A DNA stretch of 20,848 nt from Fragilaria radians (Eukaryota > Bacillariophyta > Fragilariophyceae > Fragilariales > Fragilariaceae): the NCBI GenBank assembly GCA_900642245.1, contig CAAAJI010000805.1:1-20848 (forward strand). Reading direction: 5' to 3'. Positions 6,230-14,271 of this stretch are shown piece after piece (position 1 is the first letter of the stretch; every line of letters begins with the position of its first letter). Below the pieces are notes generated by a model. It searched no databases. It was not told the origin of the DNA and saw only the letters and a list, made by a program, of their open reading frames with translations. Position numbers and translations under genes: made by a program.

Positions 6230-7024
6230 ATGCGATTTTCGCCCCGCGAGCTAATCAGGTCCACTGCGGTCGAGTGGCGCGTTGTGCACGCACTGCTTAT
6301 GAGAGAAGTGCTGACCCGCTTTGGTCGGCACAACATTGGCTTCCTCTGGCTCTTTGTTGAGCCAATGATCTTCACATTGGGTGTCACTGCGCTTTGGTCA
6401 TTTGCCGAGCTGACACATGGGTCTTCTTTGCCGATTGCAGCATTCGCCCTGACTGGATATTCGGCTGTTTTACTTTGGCGTAACATGCCGACGAGAACAA
6501 TTGGCGCCGTCGCACCGAATCTCGCGCTGTTGTATCATCGCAATGTCAGGGTCATGGATGTTTTTTTGGCTAGACTGATCTTGGAGGCGGCTGGCGCGAC
6601 AATTTCTTTTGTCGTACTGTCGATGGTCTTCATAGCGATGGGATTGATAGATCCGCCAGAGGATGTCCTCACGGTGGCGCTCGGATGGTTGATGCTTGCC
6701 TGGTTCGGTTTCTCATTAGCCGTGTTGCTGGGCGCGCTCAGTGAAGAATATGAGGTCATAGATAAGCTCTGGCATCCATCAGCATATTTGCTTTTCCCCT
6801 TGTCTGGCGCCGCTTTTCTTGTTGATGCACTTCCATTGGCGGCACAGAATGTCGTCCTGTATTTACCTATGGTTCACGGCGTGGAGTATGTGCGCGAAGG
6901 CTATTTCGGATCACAGATCAACTCAAAGTACGACCTGCAATATATGGCGCTTTGCAACACGCTGCTTTTGCTGCTTGGAATGGCTCAATTGCGGAAGATC
7001 AGCCGTATGGTAATCCCCGAGTGA
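6230..7024 (+). CDS. kpsM: ABC-2 type polysaccharide transporter permease, KpsM-like
   Basis: 264 residues with about six hydrophobic segments, matching ABC-2 permeases of capsule export. The cytoplasmic N-terminus carries the family-typical VVHALLMREVLTRFGRHNIGFLW before the first helix. Later helices include ISFVVLSMVFIAMGL, WLMLAWFGFSLAVLLG and LLLLLGMAQL. After the middle helices comes YEVIDKLWHPSAYLLFPLSGAAFLV, also typical. It would form a dimeric channel passing the lipid-linked glycan across the inner membrane, powered by the ATPase encoded next. The start ATG lies 5 bases after the kpsE-like stop, and its own stop TGA overlaps the GTG of the ATPase gene (GTGA, 7021-7024), suggesting coupled translation. 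Confidence 0.93.
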   Translation: MRFSPRELIRSTAVEWRVVHALLMREVLTRFGRHNIGFLWLFVEPMIFTLGVTALWSFAELTHGSSLPIAAFALTGYSAVLLWRNMPTRTIGAVAPNLALLYHRNVRVMDVFLARLILEAAGATISFVVLSMVFIAMGLIDPPEDVLTVALGWLMLAWFGFSLAVLLGALSEEYEVIDKLWHPSAYLLFPLSGAAFLVDALPLAAQNVVLYLPMVHGVEYVREGYFGSQINSKYDLQYMALCNTLLLLLGMAQLRKISRMVIPE

Positions 7025-7692
7025 TCAAGCTTTCGGACGTGGCGAAATTCTATGAAACACGCCATGGGCGCGTACGGATTTTCGATCACGTTAATCTGGC
7101 GATTGCGCCAGGCGAAAAAGTTGGAATCCTTGGTCGCAATGGGGCCGGAAAATCGACAATGATCCGTCTTATCAGCGGCGCTGAGCAACCCACAAGCGGC
7201 ACAATTGAGCGTACGATGTCTGTCTCTTGGCCCCTTGCTTTCGGTGGGGCCTTTCAGACTTCACTTACTGGGCTGGACAACGTACGATGTGTGTGTCGAA
7301 TATATGGCACGGCTCCTGAGGACAAGATTGCCTTTATAGAGGAGTTTACCGAGCTCGGACGATATCTTCGCGAGCCCGTCCGAACCTATTCGGCAGGCAT
7401 GCGTGCGAGATTGGCGTTCGCATTATCCATGGTAGTCGAATTCGATTGTTTCCTCATTGACGAGATCGTTGCGGTCGGTGATGCGCGCTTCACCGAGAAG
7501 TGCCGTGTTGAATTGTTTGAGAAACGCGGCGATCGGGCTATGATTATTGTGTCCCACGATCCCACTTATATTCGCGCGCATTGCGATCGAGCGTCTGCAT
7601 TGGTCGATGGAAAATTGCACCATTTCAACGATCTCGACTCGGCTTTCATTTTCTACGATGCAGCGATGGCTAGCCCCGCAAACGTGGCATGA
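7021..7692 (+). CDS. kpsT: ABC transporter ATP-binding protein for polysaccharide export, KpsT-like
   Basis: 223 residues. Walker A is GRNGAGKS (38-45), the Q-loop glutamine is near Q79, the signature region is RTYSAGMRARLAF (121-133), Walker B with catalytic glutamate is CFLIDE (143-148), and the switch histidine is H179 in SHD. The length matches KpsT. It lacks the long C-terminal carbohydrate-binding domain of O-antigen Wzt proteins, so recognition of a finished chain end by the ATPase is not expected. The GTG at 7021 is chosen because MIKLSDVAKFY is the usual beginning; an in-frame upstream TTG at 6952 lies inside the permease gene. Its stop overlaps the next start (ATGA, 7689-7692). Confidence 0.94.
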   Translation: MIKLSDVAKFYETRHGRVRIFDHVNLAIAPGEKVGILGRNGAGKSTMIRLISGAEQPTSGTIERTMSVSWPLAFGGAFQTSLTGLDNVRCVCRIYGTAPEDKIAFIEEFTELGRYLREPVRTYSAGMRARLAFALSMVVEFDCFLIDEIVAVGDARFTEKCRVELFEKRGDRAMIIVSHDPTYIRAHCDRASALVDGKLHHFNDLDSAFIFYDAAMASPANVA

Positions 7693-8948
7693 ATGGCTTT
7701 CGGGAACTTGCGCGCTCCAAGTTGCGGGGATTGTGGCTCCGGCGGAATGTGTCGGCCTTTGTCGACCAGGGGTCCCCGCGGCGACCCCGGTTGCTGGTCG
7801 ACGTGTCGGTCATTGTTCGAAACGATGCCGGAACGGGCATTCAGCGCGTGGTTAGATCCGTGTGGTCACATCTAAGAACGCTCCATAGCGTTGGGTTTGA
7901 TGTAATCCCTGTCCATGCGACGCAGGCCCGCGGCTATTGCTATGCGCCGGTTGACTTTCTGACCAAGCGGCAGCGGCTCGGACATGCGCCGGTCGGTATG
8001 AGAGAAGGCGACATCTTTCTTGGACTCGACCTTGCGGTGCATAATCTGCCGAAATGGAGCGAGCAGGTTGACGTCTGGCGCGCCAATGGGGCGAAAGTGC
8101 ACGTGGTCGTCTATGATCTGCTGCCTTGGTTCCACCCGGCTTGGTTTCCGCCGGCGACAAGTGAGCGATTTGCGGGGTGGCTCGAGTCGATCACCAATCG
8201 TGCGGATCAGCTGCTTTGCATCTCCGACGAGGTCGCTCGCGAATTGGGCCGACTCCTTGAGAAGACTGCGTTTGAGCGACGGCCCCGCATCGGCCGCCTT
8301 CATCTAAGCGGCGATGTTGCGGGCTCGGTTCCGTCAGTCGGATTGTCGCCGGAGATTACAAATACGTTGGACTTGGTTCGCGCGCATCCGACTGTCCTTA
8401 TGGTCGGCACGATCGAGCCGCGGAAGGCCTATGACCGGGCAATTTCTGCATTTGAGAAGTTGTGGCGATCGAATGCAGATGCGCCCTCGCTCCTTATCAT
8501 CGGGCGGCCCGGGTGGCGAACGGCGAAGCTTCAAGACGACATTCGCCGGCATCCGGAATTGGGTTATCGACTGCATTGGTTGCAGGGGGCGAGCGATGAG
8601 GCTCTGCATCATGCCTATGCATCGGCCTGCGCGGTTTTGGTTGCATCGTACGCGGAAGGTTTTGGCCTGCCTTTGGCAGAAGCGGCCATGCACCGGCGCT
8701 GGACATTGGTTCGAGACTTGGCGGTCTTTCGTGAACAGCGACTGCCCAACATTCATTATTTCACCGACGATTCTGCAAGTGCTCTTGCCAAGTCCATCGA
8801 GACGATCGTGCGCCTGGCGGAGCAATGTCCGCCGCCCTCGGCAAATGTTCCAGGGTGGGCCTCATGCGTTGACGAATTGATGACGCAGATCGGTGCCCCC
8901 GAAGATAATTCACCGTGTCAGGAAAGGCAGCTGGTTGCGCTGTCATGA
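7689..8948 (+). CDS. GT4-family glycosyltransferase
   Basis: 419 residues with a GT-B fold. The N-terminal acceptor half contains RLLVDVSVIVRNDAGTGIQRVVRS (34-57), a pattern seen in mannosyl- and rhamnosyltransferases of O-antigen and capsule loci, and VVYDLLPWFHP (140-150). The donor half begins at VGTIEPRK (239-246) and contains the GT4 nucleotide-sugar motif EGFGLPLAE (323-331). It is a cytoplasmic enzyme expected to add a sugar from an activated nucleotide donor; GDP-mannose or GDP-D-rhamnose is a reasonable guess from the rest of the locus. The start overlaps the ATPase stop as ATGA. About 145 bases follow before the next gene. Linkage and donor cannot be read from the sequence. Confidence 0.9.
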   Translation: MNGFRELARSKLRGLWLRRNVSAFVDQGSPRRPRLLVDVSVIVRNDAGTGIQRVVRSVWSHLRTLHSVGFDVIPVHATQARGYCYAPVDFLTKRQRLGHAPVGMREGDIFLGLDLAVHNLPKWSEQVDVWRANGAKVHVVVYDLLPWFHPAWFPPATSERFAGWLESITNRADQLLCISDEVARELGRLLEKTAFERRPRIGRLHLSGDVAGSVPSVGLSPEITNTLDLVRAHPTVLMVGTIEPRKAYDRAISAFEKLWRSNADAPSLLIIGRPGWRTAKLQDDIRRHPELGYRLHWLQGASDEALHHAYASACAVLVASYAEGFGLPLAEAAMHRRWTLVRDLAVFREQRLPNIHYFTDDSASALAKSIETIVRLAEQCPPPSANVPGWASCVDELMTQIGAPEDNSPCQERQLVALS

Positions 8949-9083
8949 TGCCGGCAAAGCCGAACTATCTTCGGTGTTTCGGTGCTCCCTCGGCTATATT
9001 CAACATCACTACGACAAACCAAATGCCATCGACCGGCCGGGTGACTCCCGTTAGGGGCTGCCTGCCGAAACCAACTCTCCTCT

Positions 9084-9087
9084 GGAG
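9084..9087 (+). promoter_or_regulatory. Ribosome binding site supporting the GTG start at 9094
   Basis: GGAG lies 6 bases before the GTG at 9094. The frame is open only back to a TAG at 9052-9054 and has no better start. Confidence 0.5.
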
Positions 9088-9093
9088 CGCGCC

Positions 9094-10074
9094 GTGGAAA
9101 CCTTCGACACACAATTACAGGCCGTAAGCCAACTACAGCACGACTTTTTCGGAGGATGGAACGCCAGTGATATTGAGCTTCTGAGACCGTACCAAATTAG
9201 CGCCGGTGCCGAGGCTCATCCTGGCGAACTGCTGGACTGGCTGGGCGTTCGGACTTTGCTGTCGCTGCACAGCTGGGTGCCGATACCACCAACAGGTTTC
9301 ATACATGTGCTTGGTTTGCCCATCCCCAGCGATCAGATCCATGCCGAGACAATTGAATACATCGCCCTGATCGTCGCGATCGAGCGGGCCCAGGCAGCGG
9401 GGCGTGTATCATTTACCGCGATTGAGCTGGGGGCTTCTTACGGACCGTGGGTGACTGCTGCCGGAGTCCTTGCGCAGCGGTCGAACTTCGAACGCATTGA
9501 TTTGACGGCAGTCGAGGCGTCGGAAAAGACTGTCCCCCGGATCGAAGAACATGCGGAGCGTAATGGCCTGATCGGACGGCCTGGCATCTCTATCAACGCC
9601 GTCCATGCGGCTGTTCACGTCGATGATGAATCAGTTTACTTCCCCAGGATCGATGTGGCCTCAGATAATGGCGCACAGTTATCGATCACAAACGAGGCGG
9701 TCGATTATCGCGGTCTGCCGGTAACTTACGACGAAGTGCAAGGCGTTACGTTAGAAACCCTTTGCGCCGAAAAACTAAAAGTCGACTTCTTGCATCTCGA
9801 CCTTCAGGGCGCCGAAGAAAGGCTCATCCAGGACCCGGAGTTTCTTCATACCCTCAATAGCAAGGTTGCGACTTTCTTTTTCGCCACCCAGTCTCGGCTC
9901 ATCGAAGGTTTAGCTATCCGGGCTTTGTCCAAGTTGGGCTGGCGCCTCATTAGAGAGAGGCCGACCGCGTTTCAGCAAAATGTCCGAACTGCTGATATAA
10001 ACGGATGGACAACCCGAGACGGGGGTCAATTGTGGATCAATCCTCGATTTGGGGAAAAGCACTCCGACCTTTAA
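9094..10074 (+). CDS. FkbM-type SAM-dependent methyltransferase
   Basis: 326 residues. The class I SAM-binding motif is FTAIELGASYGPW (107-119), followed by an acidic strand end LTAVEAS (137-143). The FkbM signature VDFLHLDLQGAEERLI is at 230-245, preceded by the family-typical TLETLCAEKLK (219-229). Residues 1-85 form an N-terminal extension of unknown role. FkbM-type enzymes usually O-methylate sugars or other small molecules, so O-methylation of a sugar in the exported glycan, possibly at its chain end, is a sensible guess. It follows a GT4 gene after about 145 bases with no recognisable gene between, and precedes the DUF4214-like gene by 45 bases on the same strand. Confidence 0.82.
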   Translation: METFDTQLQAVSQLQHDFFGGWNASDIELLRPYQISAGAEAHPGELLDWLGVRTLLSLHSWVPIPPTGFIHVLGLPIPSDQIHAETIEYIALIVAIERAQAAGRVSFTAIELGASYGPWVTAAGVLAQRSNFERIDLTAVEASEKTVPRIEEHAERNGLIGRPGISINAVHAAVHVDDESVYFPRIDVASDNGAQLSITNEAVDYRGLPVTYDEVQGVTLETLCAEKLKVDFLHLDLQGAEERLIQDPEFLHTLNSKVATFFFATQSRLIEGLAIRALSKLGWRLIRERPTAFQQNVRTADINGWTTRDGGQLWINPRFGEKHSDL

Positions 10075-10119
10075 TCCTCCCGAGCATCATGATTTCACGA
10101 CCTTAAAGACGGAACCGCT

Positions 10120-10530
10120 ATGCAAGGAATATCCTCACTTAAAACAGGGCCGGTCGATAAATCCAACATCAATAAACTGATGGATTATCATGACACCCAG
10201 TTTATCGAGTTGGCCTATCGCCTTATACTCGACAGAGACGCCGATGAATCGGGCCTCGCGCACAATGTTGAGCTTCTGCGAGCGGGAGAAAGTCGGCAGG
10301 AGATAATCGTTCGTATCGCTAGCAGCGACGAAGCTCGCAGCAGGAATATCGACCAGGAAATCTTTCGAAATTACAGGCGATGGCGCACCCTCGAACAGAT
10401 TCCTGTTTTAGGAGCGCTCTTACTAGTAATACTCTGCCTGGTTAGGATTCGATATTTCGTGCGGGAATTTCGTCGTCTTCAGAATTCGTCTTATGGTGGG
10501 CTTAATCTTCGTTCCACGAAGGGTCTTTGA
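10120..10530 (+). CDS. DUF4214-like domain protein with one membrane helix
   Basis: 136 residues. Residues about 27-72 match the DUF4214 pattern: QFIELAYRLILDRDADESGLAHNVELL, a GESRQEII segment and a closing ASSDEAR. In many proteins this module is appended to surface-layer, secreted or glycan-modifying proteins; its function is not settled. A basic linker (RNYRRWR) leads to a hydrophobic helix at 94-110 (PVLGALLLVILCLVRIR) and a short basic tail. With no signal peptide, the N-terminal domain is probably cytoplasmic, anchored at the membrane by a C-terminal helix. The ATG at 10120 has a poor ribosome binding site. The stop overlaps the following TTG start (TTGA, 10527-10530). It may act as a membrane-associated partner of the neighbouring glycosyltransferases; this is inference. 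Confidence 0.75.
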   Translation: MQGISSLKTGPVDKSNINKLMDYHDTQFIELAYRLILDRDADESGLAHNVELLRAGESRQEIIVRIASSDEARSRNIDQEIFRNYRRWRTLEQIPVLGALLLVILCLVRIRYFVREFRRLQNSSYGGLNLRSTKGL

Positions 10531-11726
10531 AAGTGCGCGTAACTATTCTCTCGACCTATCCGACGGTGCCAGCCAGGCACGGGGGGCAGCACCGTGTGCT
10601 GAATATGATCCGGGCGCTCGACGACGCGGGGCATCAAGTTCAATCGGTCGGCATTCTTGGCTCGGAAAGCTATCCCGCAACCGAGGGTTTCCTTTCATTT
10701 CCTGGATACAATACGCTGAGTCGCTACATCGAAAACCCTTTCCTAATGGAAGATTGGGCGATCGGAAAATATGCAGCGCATGATCCGGTGGCCATTAAGT
10801 CGTTGGAACGCTTGATTGATCCAAGCACCGATGTAATATTCTGCGAGCACCCGTGGCTATTCGCATTCGCCCAGAATTATAGAAAGCAATTCAAAAATAG
10901 AGAACTATTTCTGGTTTACGAATCGCACAATGTAGAATGTGCATTAAAATCTCAAATAGTTATGAATTATTATGGTCCGGCTTATGCTTCCACTTGCCAC
11001 GATTTGATTCGGAAAATGGAGGAAGAAGCAATCCATGGAGCGAGCCTCATTTCCGCTGTTTCAACGGCGGATGCCGATTGGATTAAAAGTGTTCGCGATG
11101 TTTCAGTGATAGTAGCGCCGAACGGCGTTACACCGGCTCGGGCGTCGATTCAGGACGTTGTCGCTGCCAACGAAATTGTTGGGCATCGGAGATTTGCCTT
11201 ATACGTAGCAAGCGGCCATCCCCCGAATGTTTTTGGTTTTTATGATTTGTTTGGTTCGGGCGTGGGTTGTTTCGGGTCGAACGATAGGTTGGTCGTCGCG
11301 GGCGCGGCGGGGCATTCGATTCAAAGTGACTCGAGATTTGCGAAAGCGGCGGGCCTGTCCAAATGTTTCGTCGACGCCGGAACAGTTTCAGATTCGGCAT
11401 TGAGGGGATTGCTCCTGGCGGCTCATTGCATATGCATCCCAATGACTAGCGGCGGCGGGACTAACCTGAAAACAGCAGAGGCCCTCTGGAGCGGTCGCGC
11501 GGTTGTCGCAACTGCACACGCGATGCGCGGCTTCGAGAGTTTCGCGACGTCGCCCGGGGTCCATGTTGCTCAAAGCAAAGTCGAATTTCTCGGTCTGTTG
11601 CAGAATTGTATGACCGCCGCCCGTTTTGAAATCGACGAGGATGAGCGCAAGCGACGCCGGCCTCTCCTCTGGGAAGAGACACTCAGGCCGATGGTTGACG
11701 CTCTTGGTGAAAGAAGATTTCGATGA
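10527..11726 (+). CDS. GT4-like glycosyltransferase
   Basis: 399 residues with a GT-B layout. The first strand and loop read VTILSTYPTVPARHGGQHRVLNMI (5-28), the glycine pair being typical of the acceptor domain. YESHNVE (131-137) marks a family-common His-Asn turn. The donor domain has a GGGTNLKTAEALWSG stretch (309-323) in place of the usual EGFGLPxxE; this variant is frequent in GT4-like enzymes. The start is ambiguous: TTG at 10527 overlaps the previous stop and lies 3 bases after AAGGG, while GTG at 10533 has better spacing. Base composition inside this gene is unusually low in G+C (10861-10920 has 21 G+C in 60 by hand count). Its stop overlaps the next start (ATGA, 11723-11726). Sugar donor unknown. 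Confidence 0.85.
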   Translation: MKVRVTILSTYPTVPARHGGQHRVLNMIRALDDAGHQVQSVGILGSESYPATEGFLSFPGYNTLSRYIENPFLMEDWAIGKYAAHDPVAIKSLERLIDPSTDVIFCEHPWLFAFAQNYRKQFKNRELFLVYESHNVECALKSQIVMNYYGPAYASTCHDLIRKMEEEAIHGASLISAVSTADADWIKSVRDVSVIVAPNGVTPARASIQDVVAANEIVGHRRFALYVASGHPPNVFGFYDLFGSGVGCFGSNDRLVVAGAAGHSIQSDSRFAKAAGLSKCFVDAGTVSDSALRGLLLAAHCICIPMTSGGGTNLKTAEALWSGRAVVATAHAMRGFESFATSPGVHVAQSKVEFLGLLQNCMTAARFEIDEDERKRRRPLLWEETLRPMVDALGERRFR

Positions 11727-13396
11727 GCAAGGATCTGTCGCGTCGCGAACCAAACTTTTGGATGAATGTCACGACTTCGGCGCAATGGACCCGAAGCCCA
11801 GTGGGTATCGTCCGTACAGAACAGGAAATTCTCCGGGAACTGCGCGCGAAGTTGCAGCGGCAAATCAAAACCATTGTCTTCCAGGACGCACAGTTCATCC
11901 TTGAGACCAACTCAGGATCCGGTGTCGTTGGTCAATCTGATTTTTGGCCGGAACCGTCTTTCGGAAGCTCTTTCGATATCTTCGATCCAACAATCAGACC
12001 CCGGGTCGCTGCAAGCCCTGGAGTGATATCGTCGGCTCCGCGCTTTCGCCATGGCGACGTGCTGATCAGCATTGGTCTCGACTGGGAGTATCCGGGTTTG
12101 CACGAAGAGATCAGATCTCTGAAACGGAAATACGGTCTCATCGTCATCACATGCTGCTACGATCTCATCCCGATACTTTTCCCACAATATTGCGTCGGTG
12201 ACGTTGCCTCTTGGTTCAAAACCTACCTGATCGAGATGACTCAACTATCGGATGGGGTATTGTGCATATCTGAGAACACCCGCCGTGATTTTATGCAATT
12301 CGCCCAAAACGTAGGCTTGCCTCCCCGTCCTACCGAAGTCATCAAGCTGGGAAGTTCGCTGCCTGCGTCGATTTCGACCGAAAAGCTTTCGCCGGAAGTT
12401 AGCGAGCTTCTCGCCTCCAAATTCTTTCTATTCGTATCGACGATCGAACGACGCAAGAATCATGAAGTGCTGTATCGTGCATATCACCTCATCCGGTCGC
12501 GTTCGCCAGAATTGGAATTGCCGAAACTCGTGTTCGTCGGAATGCCGGGGTGGGGTGTGGATGGTCTCCTGACGGACATCAGGTTGGATCCGCTTGTCAA
12601 AGACGATATCGTCAACCTGTCTCACGTGTCGGACAACGAATTGTCGTCGCTTTACGCAGGATGCGAGGCACTCCTTTTTCCTTCTCTTTACGAAGGATGG
12701 GGTTTGCCGATTGCGGAGGCACTACAGCTCGGTCGGCCGGTCGTTGCGTCGAATGCCGGATCCATTCCGGAAGTTGGCGGTGATCTGGTTCGGTACGTCG
12801 ACCCCTGGTCGCCCCGGGACTGGGCGGATGAAATACTGAAGATTGTCGAAAACAAAATTCAGATGGACGATTGGTCTCGCGAAATTTCAAAGAAGTTCGA
12901 GCCACATCATTGGGCAAGCGCGGCGCAAACGCTGGTCGACCTGACCGAGAAAATTCGCGCCGCGAGACCGTCGACGAAATTATTTGAACCGGGCTATGAC
13001 CTTTCGAGCCTTAACGGTAAGCATTACGGCGACAAGATCATTTACGATGCTACAGACGGCATTGCCTGCCACGGCCCGTATATTGGAATGCCTGCCGGCC
13101 ACCATCTCGTCCAAATCGACTGGACATGGATCTCAGGAAACTCGGGCTATCTTAAGTTTGTGATTGGCTACGACGAAGGCAAGACAAGGGCTGCGGTCGA
13201 GCGGGTCGATATTTCAAACCTGAGTGCTGGTCCCCAAACCACCGAACTCATACTCGATCTGCCTAATGACATCATTGATTTCGAGGTTAGTTGCCAAGCT
13301 CGATCAAAGGACCGTCTCAAATTCTCGATCGATGGAATAAGGGTTCTCGAGAACTTCGCTGAACACTTGTCTGAAGGACGCGAACGAGCTGAATGA
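11723..13396 (+). CDS. GT4 glycosyltransferase with an extra C-terminal domain
   Basis: 557 residues, about 150 more than a single GT4 enzyme. The glycosyltransferase part covers about 10-412: an acceptor motif SPVGIVRTEQEIL (25-37), YDLIPILFPQY (146-156), the donor-domain start STIERRKN (239-246) and the GT4 motif EGWGLPIAE (324-332), followed by PVVASNAGSIPEVGG. From about 424 to 545 there is a separate, beta-rich module (IIYDATDGIACHGPYIGMPAG at 439-459, then alternating strands and a closing RLKFSIDGIRVLENF). I cannot name this module; its look is that of a jelly-roll sugar-binding domain, which is inference. The start overlaps the preceding stop. It is the last plus-strand gene of block A and converges on the methyltransferase gene 39 bases away. 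Confidence 0.88.
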   Translation: MSKDLSRREPNFWMNVTTSAQWTRSPVGIVRTEQEILRELRAKLQRQIKTIVFQDAQFILETNSGSGVVGQSDFWPEPSFGSSFDIFDPTIRPRVAASPGVISSAPRFRHGDVLISIGLDWEYPGLHEEIRSLKRKYGLIVITCCYDLIPILFPQYCVGDVASWFKTYLIEMTQLSDGVLCISENTRRDFMQFAQNVGLPPRPTEVIKLGSSLPASISTEKLSPEVSELLASKFFLFVSTIERRKNHEVLYRAYHLIRSRSPELELPKLVFVGMPGWGVDGLLTDIRLDPLVKDDIVNLSHVSDNELSSLYAGCEALLFPSLYEGWGLPIAEALQLGRPVVASNAGSIPEVGGDLVRYVDPWSPRDWADEILKIVENKIQMDDWSREISKKFEPHHWASAAQTLVDLTEKIRAARPSTKLFEPGYDLSSLNGKHYGDKIIYDATDGIACHGPYIGMPAGHHLVQIDWTWISGNSGYLKFVIGYDEGKTRAAVERVDISNLSAGPQTTELILDLPNDIIDFEVSCQARSKDRLKFSIDGIRVLENFAEHLSEGRERAE

Positions 13397-13400
13397 ATGA

Positions 13401-13417
13401 GCACGGGTCGGTCGTGC
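13401..13417. terminator. Weak stem-loop between convergent genes
   Basis: GCACG (13401-13405) and CGTGC (13413-13417) pair around a 7-base loop, in the 39 bases between the converging gene ends at 13396 and 13436. No T run follows on either strand, so this is only a candidate end signal. Confidence 0.3.
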
Positions 13418-13435
13418 GGACAACTCTGGCGGCAA

Positions 13436-14155
13436 TCATTCGATCTCGGGGGGACCAACGCTACTTGTCGCGGTTATTGGCGTGAGTTGGGCGCCAATCT
13501 TGTAAAGACGCTCTTCCGAGCAAACTATCGTCTTGATCTCGGCTTCACGTTCCGGCGTATTCGCTCCGCTAAAGCCATTGCGCCGGATTTCTTCTGGTTT
13601 GCGTGAGAGGAGCTCGTTGAACGCTATGTCCAGAAACTCGTCATAGTCTTCAATCGCGTTGAGCCTCTGCCAATCTTCGGTTTTGTTGGCCCATGCCTGG
13701 ATAAGCCAGGTGTCACGAATGTTGATGCCCTCGTCGACCAACCCTACGGCGCGGAGATAAGTGCGCAAGGTCGGGACGGTAAAACCGTTGAAGTGGAAGT
13801 CGCCCGCATGCGCTTGATTGCCGAATAGACAGATTTTCCAATTATGCGCTGTCTCAAAATCGTCAGCCGCCTTCATGGTGTCGATGATGCCGTAAATGTA
13901 ACTCGTCTCCACGAAAATCCGTCCGCCCATTTTAAGCAGCCGCGCCCAGTCGTAGAGTGCGGGAAGCGTCGCGTAGCGCGGGATGTGTTCAAGGACATCG
14001 AGGGCGATCGCCTGCTCAAAATACTCATTAGGCAGCGCCGAAAGGTCATTGTCTATGATTAGAATGTCTGGCTCGCACGCCGGGTCGCTGTCGATATTGA
14101 CATAGCCCGACCGCTTATCGAAACCGCATCCGATATTGATTTTTCTGGGGATCAT
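13436..14155 (-). CDS. Class I SAM-dependent methyltransferase with a possible DUF4214-like tail
   Basis: 239 residues. The N-terminus holds the SAM-binding motif INIGCGFDKRSGYVNID (6-22) and the later motif AIALDVLEHIPR (49-60), typical of class I methyltransferases acting on small molecules or sugars. MGGRIFVETSYIYG (77-90) fits the next strand. The last part, about 168-222, reads YDEFLDIAFNELLSRKPEE, then EREAEIKTIVCSEER, resembling the DUF4214 pattern seen in the gene at 10120-10530; the match is loose. The ATG at 14155 is preferred over a TTG at 14164, as conserved sequence starts at once, but the ribosome binding site is not clear. It is the only minus-strand gene inside the polysaccharide locus, and diverges from gmd. 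Confidence 0.8.
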   Translation of the reverse strand: MIPRKINIGCGFDKRSGYVNIDSDPACEPDILIIDNDLSALPNEYFEQAIALDVLEHIPRYATLPALYDWARLLKMGGRIFVETSYIYGIIDTMKAADDFETAHNWKICLFGNQAHAGDFHFNGFTVPTLRTYLRAVGLVDEGINIRDTWLIQAWANKTEDWQRLNAIEDYDEFLDIAFNELLSRKPEEIRRNGFSGANTPEREAEIKTIVCSEERLYKIGAQLTPITATSSVGPPEIE

Positions 14156-14180
14156 TATCCCCAACTAACCGCGAGCCCTG

Positions 14181-14204
14181 TTGAAATCAAAACATTCCGC
14201 TATA
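14181..14204 (+). promoter_or_regulatory. Candidate promoter for the gmd block
   Basis: TTGAAAT (14181-14187), 11 bases, then GCTATA (14199-14204). This resembles the housekeeping consensus described for Caulobacter (TTGACGS, 10-14 bases, GCTANAWC), though the last bases of the downstream element do not match. It would give a leader of about 300 bases before gmd. Confidence 0.28.
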
Positions 14205-14271
14205 GGTCGGCACAAATCGCTTGGGGGTTGCGGGGGCCGGCCCGAAGCAGCAACTTCTTCTCTTGGTTGAG

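Noticed and set aside
7021..7692. Reading the ATPase as an O-antigen Wzt.
   Set aside because: It ends at 223 residues with no C-terminal sugar-binding domain, and the neighbouring KpsE-like protein belongs to capsule-type exporters.
8960..8974. Hairpin CCGAA/TTCGG after the first glycosyltransferase, as a terminator.
   Set aside because: Only 5 pairs, no T run, and genes on the same strand continue downstream.
8945..9127. A 60-codon frame starting ATGATG over the stop of the first glycosyltransferase and running into the FkbM-type gene.
   Set aside because: Although the ATGA overlap is attractive, the product has no recognisable pattern and it overlaps the start of a well-supported gene in another frame by 34 bases.
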